A stretch of 64,000 bases of DNA from Synechococcus sp. J7-Johnson (GTDB lineage: Bacteria; Cyanobacteriota; Cyanobacteriia; PCC-6307; Cyanobiaceae), in NCBI RefSeq assembly GCF_024345795.1, contig NZ_JAGQBU010000005.1, positions 62,001 through 126,000 on the forward strand. Direction: 5' to 3'. Positions 45,136-55,339 of the stretch are shown one piece after another. Under the pieces are notes generated by a model. It did not search any database, was not told where the DNA came from, and was given only the letters and a program-made list of their open reading frames with translations. The position numbers and the translations under genes are program-made. How positions within the stretch are numbered: position 1 is the first letter of the stretch; each line of letters begins with the position of its first letter.

Positions 45136-47870
45136 CAGCCCGAGCCAGCCTGGATGATGCGCACCAAGCTGGCCCTAGGGCGGCCCGTCTTGGTGGTGGA
45201 GGGGACCTTGGGCTTGCTGGCAGCGGCTGCCTTGGGCTGGGCTTTGGGCTTGACCTTTGACGAGCCTGCCTTGCTGGCGGCTGCTTTCGTCGCACCGGTT
45301 TTACCGGTCTTGCTCTTGCCGCTGGTGGCCTTGGCCGCCAGCAACTCGACGGCCTGCTCGAGAGTGACGGCCTCGGCACCGGTGCCCTCGGGCAGGGAGG
45401 CATTGACCTTGCCCTGCTTCACGTAGAGGCCGTAGGGGCCATCGAAGACCTGGATGGCTTCGCTCGCGCCTTCGGGGGTGCCGAGATCGCGCAGGGCGGT
45501 GCGCCCGCCCCGGCCGCGCTTGGGCATGGCCAGCAGCTCCAGGGCCCGCGACAGGTCCACTGCCAGCACGTCGTCCTCGGCCTTGAGCGAACGGTAATCC
45601 TTTTCGCCTTTGCCCTTGTCGTGCACCACATAGGGGCCAAAGCGCCCCAGACCCGCCTGAACCTTGCCGCCGTCCGGGTGCTCCCCGAGCTGGCGCGGCA
45701 GCCGCAGCAGGCCGAGGGCATCTTCAAGGCTGAGCTCCTCCGGCTTGACGCCCTTTGGCAGGGAGGCTCGCTTCGGTTTTGGGACCTCATCGCTCACCTG
45801 CCCCCGCTGCAGGTAGGGCCCGTACTGGCCGAAAATCAGGTAGATGGCTTCGCCGGTTTCCGGATCGACACCGATTGATTCCGGTCCTTCGCTCTTCTGG
45901 CGCAGGATCAGCTCGGCCTGCTCGCTATCGAGTTCTCCCGGGGTGATCTCCTGGGGAAGGGTGGCCTTGATCAGCTCCTCGTTGCCGTCGTCATCCACCC
46001 GCTTGGCCTCGAGGTAGGCGCCGAAACGGCCGATCCGCACCACGCAGGGGAGGCCCTCCAGCTCGATCGTGCGCGAGACGGTGGGGTCGATGTCGTCCTC
46101 CCGCTGCTGCACCTGGGTTTCCAGGCCCTTCTCGCCCTTGTAGAACTCGGTGAGATAAGGGAGCCACTCCAGCTTGCCGGTGGATATCTCATCCAGGCTC
46201 GACTCCATCCGGGCGGTGAAGCTGGTATCCACCAGGTCGGGGAAATGGCCCTCCAGCAGGGCAGTCACGGCGAAGGCCGTGAAGCTGGGGGTGAGGGCGT
46301 TGCCCGAGAGCGTTGCGTAGCCACGGTCGACGATCGTGCCGATGATGCTGGCGTAGGTGGACGGGCGGCCGATGCCCTCCTTCTCAAGCATCTTCACCAG
46401 CGCGGCCTCGCTGTAGCGGGCAGGCGGCTGGGTCTGATGGCCGAGGGCCTCCACCCCGGAGCAGGCGGGCCGGTCATCGACGGCTAGGGAAGGCAGGAGC
46501 ACTTCCTGGCCTTCGAGAGCGGCGTCGGGATCGTCGCTGCCCTCGACGTAGGCCCGGAAGAAGCCTGGAAAATCAATGCGCTTGCCGCTGGCTCGGAAGC
46601 TCGCATCCGCCACCTGCAGCTCCACGCTCAGCATTGTCAGCCGTGCCTCCGCCATCTGAGACGCCACGGTGCGCTTCCAGATCAGCTCGTAGAGGGCCAG
46701 ATCCTTGCCATCCAGTCCACTGTCCCTGGGGGTGCGGAAGGAATCGCCAGAGGGGCGGATCGCCTCGTGGGCCTCCTGGGCGTTGCGGGATTTGGTGCTG
46801 AATTGCCGCGGCGCCGGACTGAGGTAGTCGGGTCCGTACTTCTCCCTGACACAGGCACGGGCGGCATTGATCGCCTGATCGGAGAGATGCACCGAGTCGG
46901 TGCGCATGTAAGTGATGAAGCCGCGCTCGTAGAGCCCCTGGGCGGTGCGCATGGTGTCGCGGGCGGAGAGGCGCAGCTTGCGGTTGGCCTCCTGCTGCAG
47001 GGTGCTGGTCGTGAACGGCGGCACCGGCTTGCGCATGGTGGGCTTGGCTTCCACCTCAGCGACACGCCAGGGTTGGCTGAGCACCTTTTCCCGCAGATTT
47101 CGGGCTTCCGATTCCTCCAGCAGACGCACTTTGCTGCCGGCCTTGAGCGCGCCGGTGGTTTCGTCGAAATCAGAGCCGCCGGCGATCCTTTCAGCACCGA
47201 CATGGGTGAGCCTGGCCTCGAACTCGCTGCCGCCGTGCTCCAGCCTGGCCTTGAGATCCCAGTAGGAACCACTGCGGAAGGCCCGGCGGGCCCGCTCCCG
47301 CTGCACCAGCAGCCGCACCGCCACCGACTGCACCCGGCCGGCGGAGAGGCCCCAGGCCACTTTCTTCCAGAGCAGGGGGGAGAGGGTGTAACCCACCAGC
47401 CGATCCAGGATCCGGCGGGTTTCCTGGGCATGGACCAGCTCCATGTCCAGATCGCGGGTCTCCTCAAGTGCGCGGCTGATCGCCTCCTTGGTGATCTCGT
47501 GAAACACCATCCGCTTGACGGGAACCTTGGGGTTGAGCAGCTCCTGCAGATGCCAGCTGATGCTCTCCCCCTCCCGATCCTCGTCCGTGGCCAGCAGCAG
47601 CTGATCAGCACCCTTGAGGGCCTCCTTCAGCTCCTTGACGATCTTTTTCTTGTCCTTTGGAACCACGTAGAGCGGTTCGAACTGGTGGGCCGTGTTGACG
47701 CCGAGGTTGGCCCACTTCTCCCCTTTGTGGGCAGCCGGAATCTCACTGGCGTTGTTGGGCAGGTCACGCACGTGTCCCATGGACGCCTCGACCCGGAACT
47801 CCTTCGGCAGGTAGCCGCGGATGGTGCGGGCCTTGGTAGGGCTCTCAACGATGACCAGCGTGTGCGCCAC
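45135..47870 (-). CDS. topA: DNA topoisomerase I (type IA)
   Basis: 911 residues. The TOPRIM domain starts [17 protein letters not shown] and has DEDREGE at 96-102. The active-site Tyr321 lies in [10 protein letters not shown] (E. coli Tyr319). The C-terminal part has no zinc fingers but at least four short repeats of the [40 protein letters not shown] type. The last 65 residues are Lys/Ala/Ser-rich and basic. It relaxes negative supercoils. The GTG start at 47870 replaces the usual ATG of [10 protein letters not shown]. It heads a five-gene operon. Confidence 0.96.
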   Translation of the reverse strand: MAHTLVIVESPTKARTIRGYLPKEFRVEASMGHVRDLPNNASEIPAAHKGEKWANLGVNTAHQFEPLYVVPKDKKKIVKELKEALKGADQLLLATDEDREGESISWHLQELLNPKVPVKRMVFHEITKEAISRALEETRDLDMELVHAQETRRILDRLVGYTLSPLLWKKVAWGLSAGRVQSVAVRLLVQRERARRAFRSGSYWDLKARLEHGGSEFEARLTHVGAERIAGGSDFDETTGALKAGSKVRLLEESEARNLREKVLSQPWRVAEVEAKPTMRKPVPPFTTSTLQQEANRKLRLSARDTMRTAQGLYERGFITYMRTDSVHLSDQAINAARACVREKYGPDYLSPAPRQFSTKSRNAQEAHEAIRPSGDSFRTPRDSGLDGKDLALYELIWKRTVASQMAEARLTMLSVELQVADASFRASGKRIDFPGFFRAYVEGSDDPDAALEGQEVLLPSLAVDDRPACSGVEALGHQTQPPARYSEAALVKMLEKEGIGRPSTYASIIGTIVDRGYATLSGNALTPSFTAFAVTALLEGHFPDLVDTSFTARMESSLDEISTGKLEWLPYLTEFYKGEKGLETQVQQREDDIDPTVSRTIELEGLPCVVRIGRFGAYLEAKRVDDDGNEELIKATLPQEITPGELDSEQAELILRQKSEGPESIGVDPETGEAIYLIFGQYGPYLQRGQVSDEVPKPKRASLPKGVKPEELSLEDALGLLRLPRQLGEHPDGGKVQAGLGRFGPYVVHDKGKGEKDYRSLKAEDDVLAVDLSRALELLAMPKRGRGGRTALRDLGTPEGASEAIQVFDGPYGLYVKQGKVNASLPEGTGAEAVTLEQAVELLAAKATSGKSKTGKTGATKAAASKAGSSKVKPKAQPKAAAASKPKVPSTTKTGRPRASLVRIIQAGSG

Positions 47871-47992
47871 AGGCAGGCATGAACCGGTTCCCTCTTTATC
47901 GCATCGGGGGGCCGCACTGCCAAACAAGCTGCCAAACAAGTCCTGCCATCGCGGCTACAGTCCGCAGCATCACGACCTGCCGAAGACCAGTG

Positions 47993-49558
47993 ATGACGGT
48001 GTTTTGCGCCTTGACCGCTGGGGGAGCTCCGGCCATCACGGCTCTGCAGCTCAACGCCGGTGCCATTGCTCCTGAAAGCGCCGTACTGGTGGCCCTGCTG
48101 GTCTGTCTCCTTGTTGATCTGGCCGGTGAGGAAGCCGCCAGCCGCTGGGTGCCGCCCATCTGCTACGCGGGGCTGGGCTCCGCCCTGGTGCTGCTGGCCC
48201 TGCAGTGGAATGCACCACTGGAGCCCTCCTTCATGGGATCGTTCCTGGCCGACAACCTTGCGATCGCCTTCCGCGGCGTCGTTGCCGCCTCCACCCTGCT
48301 CTCCTTGCTGATCAGCTGGCGCTATGTGGAACGCAGCGGCACGCCTGTTGGGGAGTACGCAGCGATCCTGCTGGCGGCGACCCTGGGGGCCATGTTCCTT
48401 TGCGGTGCCACCGATCTGGTGAGCATCTTCATCTCGCTGGAAACCCTGTCGGTCTCGAGCTATCTGCTCTCCGGGTACATGAAGCGGGATGCCCGCTCCG
48501 GGGAAGCCGCCCTCAAGTACCTGCTGGTGGGTTCAGCAGCAGCGGCGGTGTTCCTCTACGGCGCCTCCCTGCTCTACGGCCTCACCGGTGGCGAGACCAG
48601 CCTGGAGGCGGTGGGTCTGGCCCTGCAGACCAGCGCCACCCCCGTCACGGCCCTGGCCCTGGTGTTCGTTCTGGCCACGGTGGCTTTCAAGATCGCGGCG
48701 GTGCCCTTCCACCAGTGGACACCGGATGTCTACGAGGGTTCGCCGACCCCTGTGGTGGCCTTCCTCTCGGTGGGCTCGAAGACAGCAGGCTTCGCCCTTG
48801 CCCTGCGACTGCTGGTCGGCTGCTTCGAGAGCTTCGATGCCCAGTGGAAGGTGCTCTTCACGGTGCTGGCGATCCTGAGCATGACCCTGGGCAATGTGGT
48901 GGCACTGGCCCAGACCTCGATGAAACGGATGCTGGCCTACAGCTCCATCGGTCAGGCCGGATTCGTGATGATCGGCCTGGTCTGCGGCACCGAGGACGGC
49001 TACGCCGCCATGGTGCTTTACATGGCGGCCTACCTGTTCATGAACCTGGGCGCTTTCGCCTGCATCATTCTCTTCTCCCTGCGCACCGGCAGCGACCGCA
49101 TCTCCGATTACGCCGGTCTGTACCAGAAGGATCCCCTGATCACCCTGGGCCTGAGCCTCTGCCTGCTCTCCCTGGGCGGAATCCCTCCGATGCTGGGATT
49201 CTTCGGCAAGATCTATCTCTTCTTCGCCGGCTGGGCCGATCAGCAATATCTCCTGGTGGTAGTCGGACTGATCACTTCTGTGGTGTCGATTTACTACTAC
49301 ATCTCTGTGATCAAGATGATGGTGGTGAAAGAACCCCAAGAGGCCTCCGATGTGGTTAAAGCATATCCGGAGATCAGCTGGAACCTCGCTGGAATGCAAC
49401 CCTTGCGGACCGCGCTGGTGGGCTGCGTGCTGGTGACTGCCATCGGTGGAGTCCTCTCCAATCCGTTGTTCACCTGGGCCAATGCCGCCGTGGCGGGCAC
49501 GCCGATGCTCCAGCACGCGATCGCGGCCAGCGAAGCCGCCGCCGCGGCCCTGGGATGA
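47993..49558 (+). CDS. ndhB: NAD(P)H-quinone oxidoreductase subunit 2 (NdhB)
   Basis: 521 residues with about fourteen membrane helices. [60 protein letters not shown] and [18 protein letters not shown] are antiporter-like NdhB signatures, with the proton-path Lys and Glu residues kept. It is a core membrane-arm subunit of NDH-1 in respiration and cyclic electron flow. ATG 47993 gives the family length. It is divergent from topA and overlaps the next gene by four bases. Confidence 0.96.
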   Translation: MTVFCALTAGGAPAITALQLNAGAIAPESAVLVALLVCLLVDLAGEEAASRWVPPICYAGLGSALVLLALQWNAPLEPSFMGSFLADNLAIAFRGVVAASTLLSLLISWRYVERSGTPVGEYAAILLAATLGAMFLCGATDLVSIFISLETLSVSSYLLSGYMKRDARSGEAALKYLLVGSAAAAVFLYGASLLYGLTGGETSLEAVGLALQTSATPVTALALVFVLATVAFKIAAVPFHQWTPDVYEGSPTPVVAFLSVGSKTAGFALALRLLVGCFESFDAQWKVLFTVLAILSMTLGNVVALAQTSMKRMLAYSSIGQAGFVMIGLVCGTEDGYAAMVLYMAAYLFMNLGAFACIILFSLRTGSDRISDYAGLYQKDPLITLGLSLCLLSLGGIPPMLGFFGKIYLFFAGWADQQYLLVVVGLITSVVSIYYYISVIKMMVVKEPQEASDVVKAYPEISWNLAGMQPLRTALVGCVLVTAIGGVLSNPLFTWANAAVAGTPMLQHAIAASEAAAAALG

Positions 49559-50286
49559 GCGGACTGAGCGCCCCAGCCTCTTCAACTCGGCCCGGCACCA
49601 GTCCGGTGGCTGATCAAGAACCGGTTGCTCGCCTCGAGCACATCACCAAGATCTACGGGTCCGGTGATACGGAGGTGAGGGCCCTCGACGACCTCTGCCT
49701 CACGGTCCAACCCGGCGACTATCTCGCCGTGATGGGTACCTCAGGGTCGGGGAAAAGTACAGCAATGAACATCATCGGCTGCCTGGATCGCCCCACCTCC
49801 GGCAGCTACCTGCTGCGGGGAACCCCAGTGGAGCAACTCGATGACGACGCCCTTGCGGACTTGCGCAACCGCAGTCTCGGCTTCGTGTTCCAGCAGTTCC
49901 ACCTGCTGCCCCAGATGAGTGCGCTCGACAATGTGATCCTGCCGATGGTCTATGCCGGCATCCCGGCCAAGGAGCGTCGTGAGCGGGCCGTGGCTGCACT
50001 GGAGAGGGTTGGGCTGGCCCAGCGCCTGCGCAACAAGCCCAACGAACTCTCAGGAGGCCAGCAACAGCGGGTGGCTGTGGCCAGGGCGATCATCAACCAG
50101 CCGGCCCTGCTGCTGGCCGATGAGCCCACCGGTGCACTTGATTCCCACACCACCCAGGAAGTGCTGGAGATCTTCGACGACCTCCATCGTCAGGGGATGA
50201 CTGTGGTGCTGGTGACCCACGAAGACGACGTGGCCGCGCGGGCCCAGCGGGTTGTGCATTTCCGCGACGGCCGCATCGCCGACTGA
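49555..50286 (+). CDS. ABC transporter ATP-binding protein, MacB/DevA/LolD type
   Basis: 243 residues. Walker [10 protein letters not shown] is at 61-69, the Q-loop in [20 protein letters not shown], signature [15 protein letters not shown], Walker [16 protein letters not shown] and the H-loop in VLVTHEDD. The sequence is of the MacB-type exporter ATPase class, which works with a four-helix permease and a membrane-fusion protein. Neither partner is adjacent; a suitable fusion protein is encoded at 5624. The ATG overlaps the ndhB stop (ATGA), an odd pairing with an NDH-1 gene. Confidence 0.92.
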   Translation: MSGLSAPASSTRPGTSPVADQEPVARLEHITKIYGSGDTEVRALDDLCLTVQPGDYLAVMGTSGSGKSTAMNIIGCLDRPTSGSYLLRGTPVEQLDDDALADLRNRSLGFVFQQFHLLPQMSALDNVILPMVYAGIPAKERRERAVAALERVGLAQRLRNKPNELSGGQQQRVAVARAIINQPALLLADEPTGALDSHTTQEVLEIFDDLHRQGMTVVLVTHEDDVAARAQRVVHFRDGRIAD

Positions 50287-50322
50287 TTGATCCACTCACC
50301 AAGGATCAACCAAAACGCCGAA

Positions 50323-51516
50323 TCAGCCCGCCGCCGGGGCCGGGGCCACAGGCCGCTCCAGGCTCTGCAACAGCTGGCCCATCAGCAGAGCGATGGCATC
50401 GGGACCACCGACCACCGAACCGCCGGGATCGAGCATGCCTGGGTCCACAGCCACCCAGCCGCCGTTCTCCGGCAGCCGCAGTTCGAAATGGAGGTGAGGA
50501 CCCGTACTCAGGCCAGTGCTGCCCACCCGTCCGATCACGGCGCCCTGCTTCACCTGTTCGCCTTCCTTGACGTAGAGCTCAGAGAGGTGCCCATAGAGGG
50601 TGCGGCGCAGGGGATTCCTGTGCTCAATCTCCACCGCCAGCCCGTAACCGCCCGCCACACCGCTGCTCACCACCCGCCCGGCGAGAGCTGCCACCACGGG
50701 GGTGCCTTCCGGGGCTGCCAGATCCTTGCCGGCGTGCATCAGCCAGCTGCCCAGCACCGGGTGCAATCGCCAGCCGAAGCCGCTGGTGGTGACGGCGGAG
50801 CCGATCAGGGGAAAGAGCAGGCCCCGGTTGCCATTGCCCGCCAGGGGAGCTGGGCGGGGGGTCACACCGAAGACATCACTGAGGCGAAAACTGCCGCCGG
50901 CACCGGAGAGCAGAGCCGAGACGGGCACGGTGATCGGAGGGAGGGGCAGGCCGTCACTGCCGAAGCGGCCCATGCCTGCCATCAGCGTTCCACTGGTCTT
51001 GCCGCCGTTGTCGAGGCGCTCCTCCTCCAGGGGATTGCGCCCGCGCCAGCGCACGGACACGCCGGTGCGGCACTCCTGCTCTGAGAGAGCGCCATTGCTG
51101 CAGGCCTGTTGGTGGGCAGGCAATTCCCCGGGCCGCAGGGCACCGGAGGATTGAACCCGGCTGCGCTCAGCAGGGGTCACGACCCCCTGGCGAACCAGTT
51201 CGTCAAGCGACTGATCAAAGCGGCGAGGCCGGCCCTGGGGAACCTGATCGAAACTCGGCTTCAGCGGCGCCGGGGGATCGTTGGCCAGGCGAGGTGAAAG
51301 GGCGCGGGGAGCTGGCGCCGGGGGGGGCACAGCCGGAGCAGCCAGGGTCTGAGGTGCGGCCGGTGCAGCAGGCTCAACAGGGGCCGTCAGCTCTGCCGGA
51401 GGCTGCAACTGAGCCAGGCTGAGGGGAGCTGACACCAGCACCAGGGAGCCCAGCATCAGGCGGTTGTACCAGGAGTAGCGACGCAAACCGGAATCAGAGT
51501 TGATTGGCAGGAGCAT
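50323..51516 (-). CDS. secreted M23-family metallopeptidase
   Basis: 397 residues. A long basic n-region and hydrophobic stretch (LMLGSLVLVSAPLSLA) form a signal peptide. A Pro/Ala-rich linker, a small middle domain with Cys residues (QQACSNGALSEQECRTG) and the C-terminal M23 domain follow. The zinc ligands are present: His in HAGKDLAAPEGTP (HxxxD) and HLHFEL. FGWRLHPVLGSWLMHAG is the substrate-cleft strand. It should cut peptidoglycan cross-links or act as an EnvC/NlpD-like activator outside the membrane. It is last in the pspA-to-M23 minus-strand run. Confidence 0.9.
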   Translation of the reverse strand: MLLPINSDSGLRRYSWYNRLMLGSLVLVSAPLSLAQLQPPAELTAPVEPAAPAAPQTLAAPAVPPPAPAPRALSPRLANDPPAPLKPSFDQVPQGRPRRFDQSLDELVRQGVVTPAERSRVQSSGALRPGELPAHQQACSNGALSEQECRTGVSVRWRGRNPLEEERLDNGGKTSGTLMAGMGRFGSDGLPLPPITVPVSALLSGAGGSFRLSDVFGVTPRPAPLAGNGNRGLLFPLIGSAVTTSGFGWRLHPVLGSWLMHAGKDLAAPEGTPVVAALAGRVVSSGVAGGYGLAVEIEHRNPLRRTLYGHLSELYVKEGEQVKQGAVIGRVGSTGLSTGPHLHFELRLPENGGWVAVDPGMLDPGGSVVGGPDAIALLMGQLLQSLERPVAPAPAAG

Positions 51517-51571
51517 AAGAAACTCTGCCTGTGTTCAGCCACACAACTGACCCCCTCGGCAAGTGGGCCCC

Positions 51572-52330
51572 TCAGAAGCTGCGCCTGAGCACAATCCGCT
51601 CGCCAGCGCGACTAAGCAGCAGGCCGCCAGCCACGCTCAGACCCTCCACCTGCCAGCGTTCCTGGCGGTAGGTCATCCCCTCGGCGGGCACCAGCAGGCG
51701 GCGCTCAGCCAGGCGGCGCACCAGTTCGGGGCTGGTGCTGCGGAACACCGCCCACTCCAGAGCGGCAAGCACGCGAGCCGTCAGGGCCGGCACATCGCTG
51801 GCCGTGGTCTGACGGCCGAGAGCCTCGCGCAGGCTGATGGCACCGGCCGGCACCCGGTTGCGGCCATTGAGACCGACCCCCACCCTGGCCAGGCGAATCG
51901 CTGGCCCCCGCAGGCTCAGGCGCGGCAGCAGGCCAGCCAGCTTGCGCCCATTCACCAGCAGATCGTTGGGCCACTTGAGCTGAACGGTCAGACCGAGTGC
52001 TTCCAGCTGCAGGGCCAGGCCCACCGCCACGGCCAGCCCCAGCGCCGAGCTGGCACCAGGCTCCGCCGGCCAGGGCAGGGCCGCGCTCAGCCACACCCCC
52101 CCCGGCGGGGAGATCCAGGGCCGCCCCCGTTGGCCATGACCGAAACGCTGGTGGCCGGCCAGCACCGCCAGTGGTGGCTGGCCTCCGGAGGCCAGTTCCT
52201 GCTCCAGCCGCTGCTCGGTGCTGCCGCAGCAGGGCCACCACGTAAGCCGCCAGGGCAGCCGCGGCGCCGGCAGGTCCGGACCCAGCGTGGCGCACGCTTG
52301 TCGTCGCGCCGCCTGAACCCTGCCGATCAC
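51572..52330 (-). CDS. birA: biotin-[acetyl-CoA-carboxylase] ligase
   Basis: 252 residues, with no N-terminal helix-turn-helix, so it is a ligase only. The biotinoyl-AMP loop reads GHGQRGRPWISPPGGVWLS where GRGRxGR is common: two Arg positions are changed to His and Gln. KWPNDLLVNGRKLAGLL and GVGLNGRN are conserved. It attaches biotin to AccB. The GTG start at 52330 lies 7 bp after the aminotransferase stop. The changed loop is noted, but the fold is clearly BirA. Confidence 0.88.
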   Translation of the reverse strand: MIGRVQAARRQACATLGPDLPAPRLPWRLTWWPCCGSTEQRLEQELASGGQPPLAVLAGHQRFGHGQRGRPWISPPGGVWLSAALPWPAEPGASSALGLAVAVGLALQLEALGLTVQLKWPNDLLVNGRKLAGLLPRLSLRGPAIRLARVGVGLNGRNRVPAGAISLREALGRQTTASDVPALTARVLAALEWAVFRSTSPELVRRLAERRLLVPAEGMTYRQERWQVEGLSVAGGLLLSRAGERIVLRRSF

Positions 52331-52337
52331 GGCTTTC

Positions 52338-53567
52338 TCAATGGCTGGGGCTCAGTGCATCATCGAGGCGGCGCAGCCACTCGCCAATCCGCTCGGCGCC
52401 CGCCTCCAGCTCCTCCACCGGATGCACCAGCGCCAGTCGCATCCAGCCCTCGCCGCTGGGGCCAAAGCCGTTGCCGGGGGTCAGCGCCACGCCGGTGGCC
52501 TCCAGCAGGGCCGCGCAGAACGACTCCGAATCGAGACCCCGGGCCCGGGCCACCTCCGGCAGGCCCAGCCAGAGGTAGAGCGCCATCGTTGGCCGCTGCA
52601 ACGGCCAGCCCTGGGCCTCCAGGGCCGCCGCCATGCGGTCGCGGCGCAGCCGATACACCTCCCGCAGCTGCGCCGGCCACTGGGGCGCCTTTTCCAGGGC
52701 AGCTATCGCCCCGGCCTGGAGGGCCAGCGACTGGTTGAAATCCACCACGCCCTTGAGCTGGCGCAGGGCTGTGATCAGGGGCTCGGCGCCGATGGCGAAG
52801 GCCAGGCGGAAGCCACCCAGGCACCAGCTCTTGGAAAAGGAAAAGAACTCAATGCCGCAGCTGCGCCAGTGGGGATTGCGCAGCAGCGCCGGTGCCTCGC
52901 CCTCGAGGGCCAGGTCCACATAGGGGTTGTCATGAGCGAGCACGAAGCCATGGCGCCGGGCCCGCGCGACGGCCTGATCCAGCCACTCCTGCTCTCCCAC
53001 CGTGGCGGTTGGGTTGTGGGGAAAGCCGAGGACCATCAGCCTCAGTTGATCCCAGACGGCCGGGGAGATCGCCTCGAACTGGGGCTGCCAGCCCTGGTCG
53101 GCGCGCAGGGGCAGCAACTCGGTGCGGGCTGAGGCCAGCTGCAGCCCACCGTGGTGAGAGGGGTAGTAAGGATCCAGCAGCAGGGCCGGCTCGCCGGGGT
53201 TCAGCACTGCCAGGGGCAGGTGGGCCGTGCCCTCCTGGGAGCCAACCAGCAGCAGGACCTCAGCCTCAGGGTCAACGGCCACGCCGAAGCGGCGCCCGGC
53301 CCAGGCCGCCACTGCCTCCCGGAACGGCAGGGTGGCGCCGTGGAGGCAGTAAGAGGCGCTGCTGGGCAGTTTCATGGCCGCGGCCATGGCCTCCAGCGCC
53401 ACCGCCGGAGGGGGCAGGTCGGTGGAGCCGAGGGAGAGATCCAGCAGAGTGGGGCGGCCGGGGGGCCGCTCCGGATTCAGCAGACCCTCGCTGTAGGCGA
53501 TCTTGCGCTGGTCGTTGCGTGCGAAGACCCCCTGACCCAGGCGGGTGACCCGTTCAGAGATGGGCAT
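52338..53567 (-). CDS. class I/II aminotransferase (LL-diaminopimelate aminotransferase-like)
   Basis: 409 residues, fold-type I PLP enzyme. Asn185 (GFPHNPTATV), Asp213 and Tyr216 (AHDNPYVDLA), Lys246 (FFSFSKSWCLGGFR, Schiff base) and Arg254 match the class. The sequence is close to cyanobacterial aminotransferases often annotated as LL-DAP or aspartate aminotransferases; the substrate is not fixed by what I see. ATG 53567 is used. It overlaps the end of trxA by 14 bp and lies 7 bp before birA, so it is tightly coupled. Confidence 0.88.
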   Translation of the reverse strand: MPISERVTRLGQGVFARNDQRKIAYSEGLLNPERPPGRPTLLDLSLGSTDLPPPAVALEAMAAAMKLPSSASYCLHGATLPFREAVAAWAGRRFGVAVDPEAEVLLLVGSQEGTAHLPLAVLNPGEPALLLDPYYPSHHGGLQLASARTELLPLRADQGWQPQFEAISPAVWDQLRLMVLGFPHNPTATVGEQEWLDQAVARARRHGFVLAHDNPYVDLALEGEAPALLRNPHWRSCGIEFFSFSKSWCLGGFRLAFAIGAEPLITALRQLKGVVDFNQSLALQAGAIAALEKAPQWPAQLREVYRLRRDRMAAALEAQGWPLQRPTMALYLWLGLPEVARARGLDSESFCAALLEATGVALTPGNGFGPSGEGWMRLALVHPVEELEAGAERIGEWLRRLDDALSPSH

Positions 53568-53874
53568 CAAGGAAGGCCTTGAGCTGGGGCTTGGCCATGG
53601 CGCCCTCGTGGCGAGCCAGTTCCTTGCCGTCGCGGAACAGGATGAGGGTGGGAAGACCCTGGATCCTGTGGCTGTCGCGGACTTTGGGATTCGGATCAGC
53701 TTCGAGTTTGCCAACCAGCAGCAGACCGCCGTACTCGGCCGCGGCCCAGTCCATCAGGGGAGCCATCAGCCGGCAGGGGCCACACCAGCTGGCCCACACA
53801 TCCACCAGAACCGTGCCGGGGGCGGCAAGCACGTCAGCCTCAAAGTTGGCATCGGTGAAAACAGCAACGGCCAC
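53554..53874 (-). CDS. trxA: thioredoxin
   Basis: 106 residues. The active site WCGPC is at 30-34, with Asp25 (VLVDVWASWCGPC) and the cis-Pro loop GLPTLILFRDG. It is a typical soluble thioredoxin of about 12 kDa without a signal peptide. It reduces protein disulfides in the cytoplasm or stroma. The N-terminal Phe-Thr-Asp-Ala start resembles m-type relatives only loosely, so the subtype is not called. It lies 74 bp downstream of pspA and overlaps the aminotransferase start. Confidence 0.93.
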   Translation of the reverse strand: MAVAVFTDANFEADVLAAPGTVLVDVWASWCGPCRLMAPLMDWAAAEYGGLLLVGKLEADPNPKVRDSHRIQGLPTLILFRDGKELARHEGAMAKPQLKAFLDAHL

Positions 53875-53948
53875 GGACCCGGTTCAGCTGACTGGATTGT
53901 ATGGAGCCGGCCGGGGTCGCCAGGGAGATCAGATCCTCCTGGCTGGGC

Positions 53949-54722
53949 TCAGAGCTTGTCGATCGAGCGTTTCAGTTCCTCGAGCTCTGCGTCCACCTCA
54001 GCCACCTTCACCGGTTCGAGCTGGGGAACAGGGCCGTTATCGACCGGCAGGGAGATCGGATGGGCGCCTCCCTCGAGGCGGGTCTTCAGAGCGGCGAGCT
54101 CGTCGTCAACGTCGGTGCCTTCAAGGGCCGCGAACTGGCTTTCGAGATCGGCGCCGGCCAGCTCGGCAGCCGCCTGGCTGCGGGCCTCCTGCTGCAGCAC
54201 CTTCTCCTCCATCTGCTCGAAAGCGGCCATGGCGTTGTTGGTGCCCAGGCCGCTCACGGCGCTCTGAAGCTGCTCCTGAGCCTGGGCCGCCTGGGAGCGG
54301 GCCTTGAGCATGTCCTTCTTGGTCTTCGCCTCGGCGATCTTGCCCTCAAGGGCGGTCAGGCTCTTCTTGAGCGTTTCCACCTGACCGGCCTGGCTGTTGA
54401 GCTGGGCATTGAGAGCCGTGGCGGTGTCCTGGTACGTCTTGCGGCGGCTGAGGGCCTCGCGGGCCAGATCCTCCCTGTTCTCCTTGAGAGCCAGCTCGGC
54501 CTTGTTCAGCCAGGACTTGCTCTGGGAGTCCGCCTGCTCCGCCTGGTTCTGAAGCCGTTTCTGACTGGCGATCGCGGTGGCCACCGCCTGGCGCAATTTC
54601 ACCAGGTCGGACTGCATGTCCGCCACGGACTGATCCAGGATCTTGGAAGGATCCTCGGCCTTGCTGACCAGATCGTTGAGGTTGGCCCGCAGCAGGCGGC
54701 TGAGCCGGTCGAAGAAGCCCAT
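53949..54722 (-). CDS. PspA/Vipp1 (IM30) membrane-remodelling protein
   Basis: 257 residues. MGFFDRLSRLLRANLNDLVS is the amphipathic N-terminal helix that binds membranes, followed by a long coiled-coil (EDPSKILDQSVADMQSDLVK to about residue 190) and a C-terminal helix (AEVDAELEELKRSIDKL). This is the ESCRT-III-like family that maintains thylakoid or plasma membrane integrity. Vipp1 has an extra C-terminal helix, and the extended tail here fits Vipp1, but I do not separate the two with confidence. It leads the minus-strand run to trxA. Confidence 0.9.
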   Translation of the reverse strand: MGFFDRLSRLLRANLNDLVSKAEDPSKILDQSVADMQSDLVKLRQAVATAIASQKRLQNQAEQADSQSKSWLNKAELALKENREDLAREALSRRKTYQDTATALNAQLNSQAGQVETLKKSLTALEGKIAEAKTKKDMLKARSQAAQAQEQLQSAVSGLGTNNAMAAFEQMEEKVLQQEARSQAAAELAGADLESQFAALEGTDVDDELAALKTRLEGGAHPISLPVDNGPVPQLEPVKVAEVDAELEELKRSIDKL

Positions 54723-54812
54723 GGGTCGAGGTGGGGGCAACTCGGAGGGTAGCCGCTGTGGCTCACCGGAACACGGACGGTTGCCCGCACCCTCACTCCC
54801 TAATCTCAGGCC

Positions 54813-55331
54813 ATGGCCAAGGCTCCGCAGGACCAGGTGCGCCGGATCGGCAACGTGAGCGTGCTGATGCCGGCACCTCCGGCGCCGATCGTTGCTGTGG
54901 GCTCCTGCCTGGATCAGATCCAGCAGGAGTGGCGGCGGGCCGGCAGCCTGGCCGCCCTGTGGCAGGCCTGGCCTCGGATCGCCGGCGACCAGCTCGCCCC
55001 CCACTGCCGCCCTCTCAGTCTCCGCGGCGGCGTGCTGACCGTGGGCGCCCAGCATCCCCAATGGCTGCAGGCCCTCCGCTACAACCGCCATCAGTTGCTG
55101 GGCGCCTTGAGGGGGTCCGGTTTTCCCGTCCGCGACCTGCGCTTTCGTCAACACCAGGTCCATGCCGCCAGGCTGCCGGGCAGTGAGGACATCGCCCAGG
55201 TCTGGGCCGCCCATCCCAGCCGGGTGGACGTGCATGGGCTGGGACTCTGCCCGGCCTGTTGCAGCCCCGCCCCAGCCGGTGAACTGGCCCGCTGGGGCCA
55301 CTGCGGCCTTTGCCACCGCAACCTGGAGTAG
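54813..55331 (+). CDS. DUF721 (DciA-like) protein with C-terminal zinc-ribbon-like motif
   Basis: 172 residues. The DUF721 domain (about 30-115) shows LAALWQAWPRIAGDQLAPHC, RGGVLTVGAQHPQWLQALRY and the downstream basic strand. A short tail has CPACC (146-150) and CGLC (164-167), a CxxC-x14-CxxC pair that should bind zinc. DUF721 includes DciA, the helicase loader of many bacteria, so a role near DnaB at replication is possible (family inference). It is divergent from pspA with a 90 bp gap and convergent with the GT83-like gene. Confidence 0.82.
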   Translation: MAKAPQDQVRRIGNVSVLMPAPPAPIVAVGSCLDQIQQEWRRAGSLAALWQAWPRIAGDQLAPHCRPLSLRGGVLTVGAQHPQWLQALRYNRHQLLGALRGSGFPVRDLRFRQHQVHAARLPGSEDIAQVWAAHPSRVDVHGLGLCPACCSPAPAGELARWGHCGLCHRNLE

Positions 55332-55339
55332 GCCGGAGG

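Noticed and set aside
48533-49585. Antisense frame over ndhB
   Set aside because: His/Gln-rich shadow; ndhB is unmistakable.
53920-53942. Imperfect hairpin between pspA and trxA
   Set aside because: One mismatch, one wobble pair, practically no loop and no T tract; not a convincing terminator.
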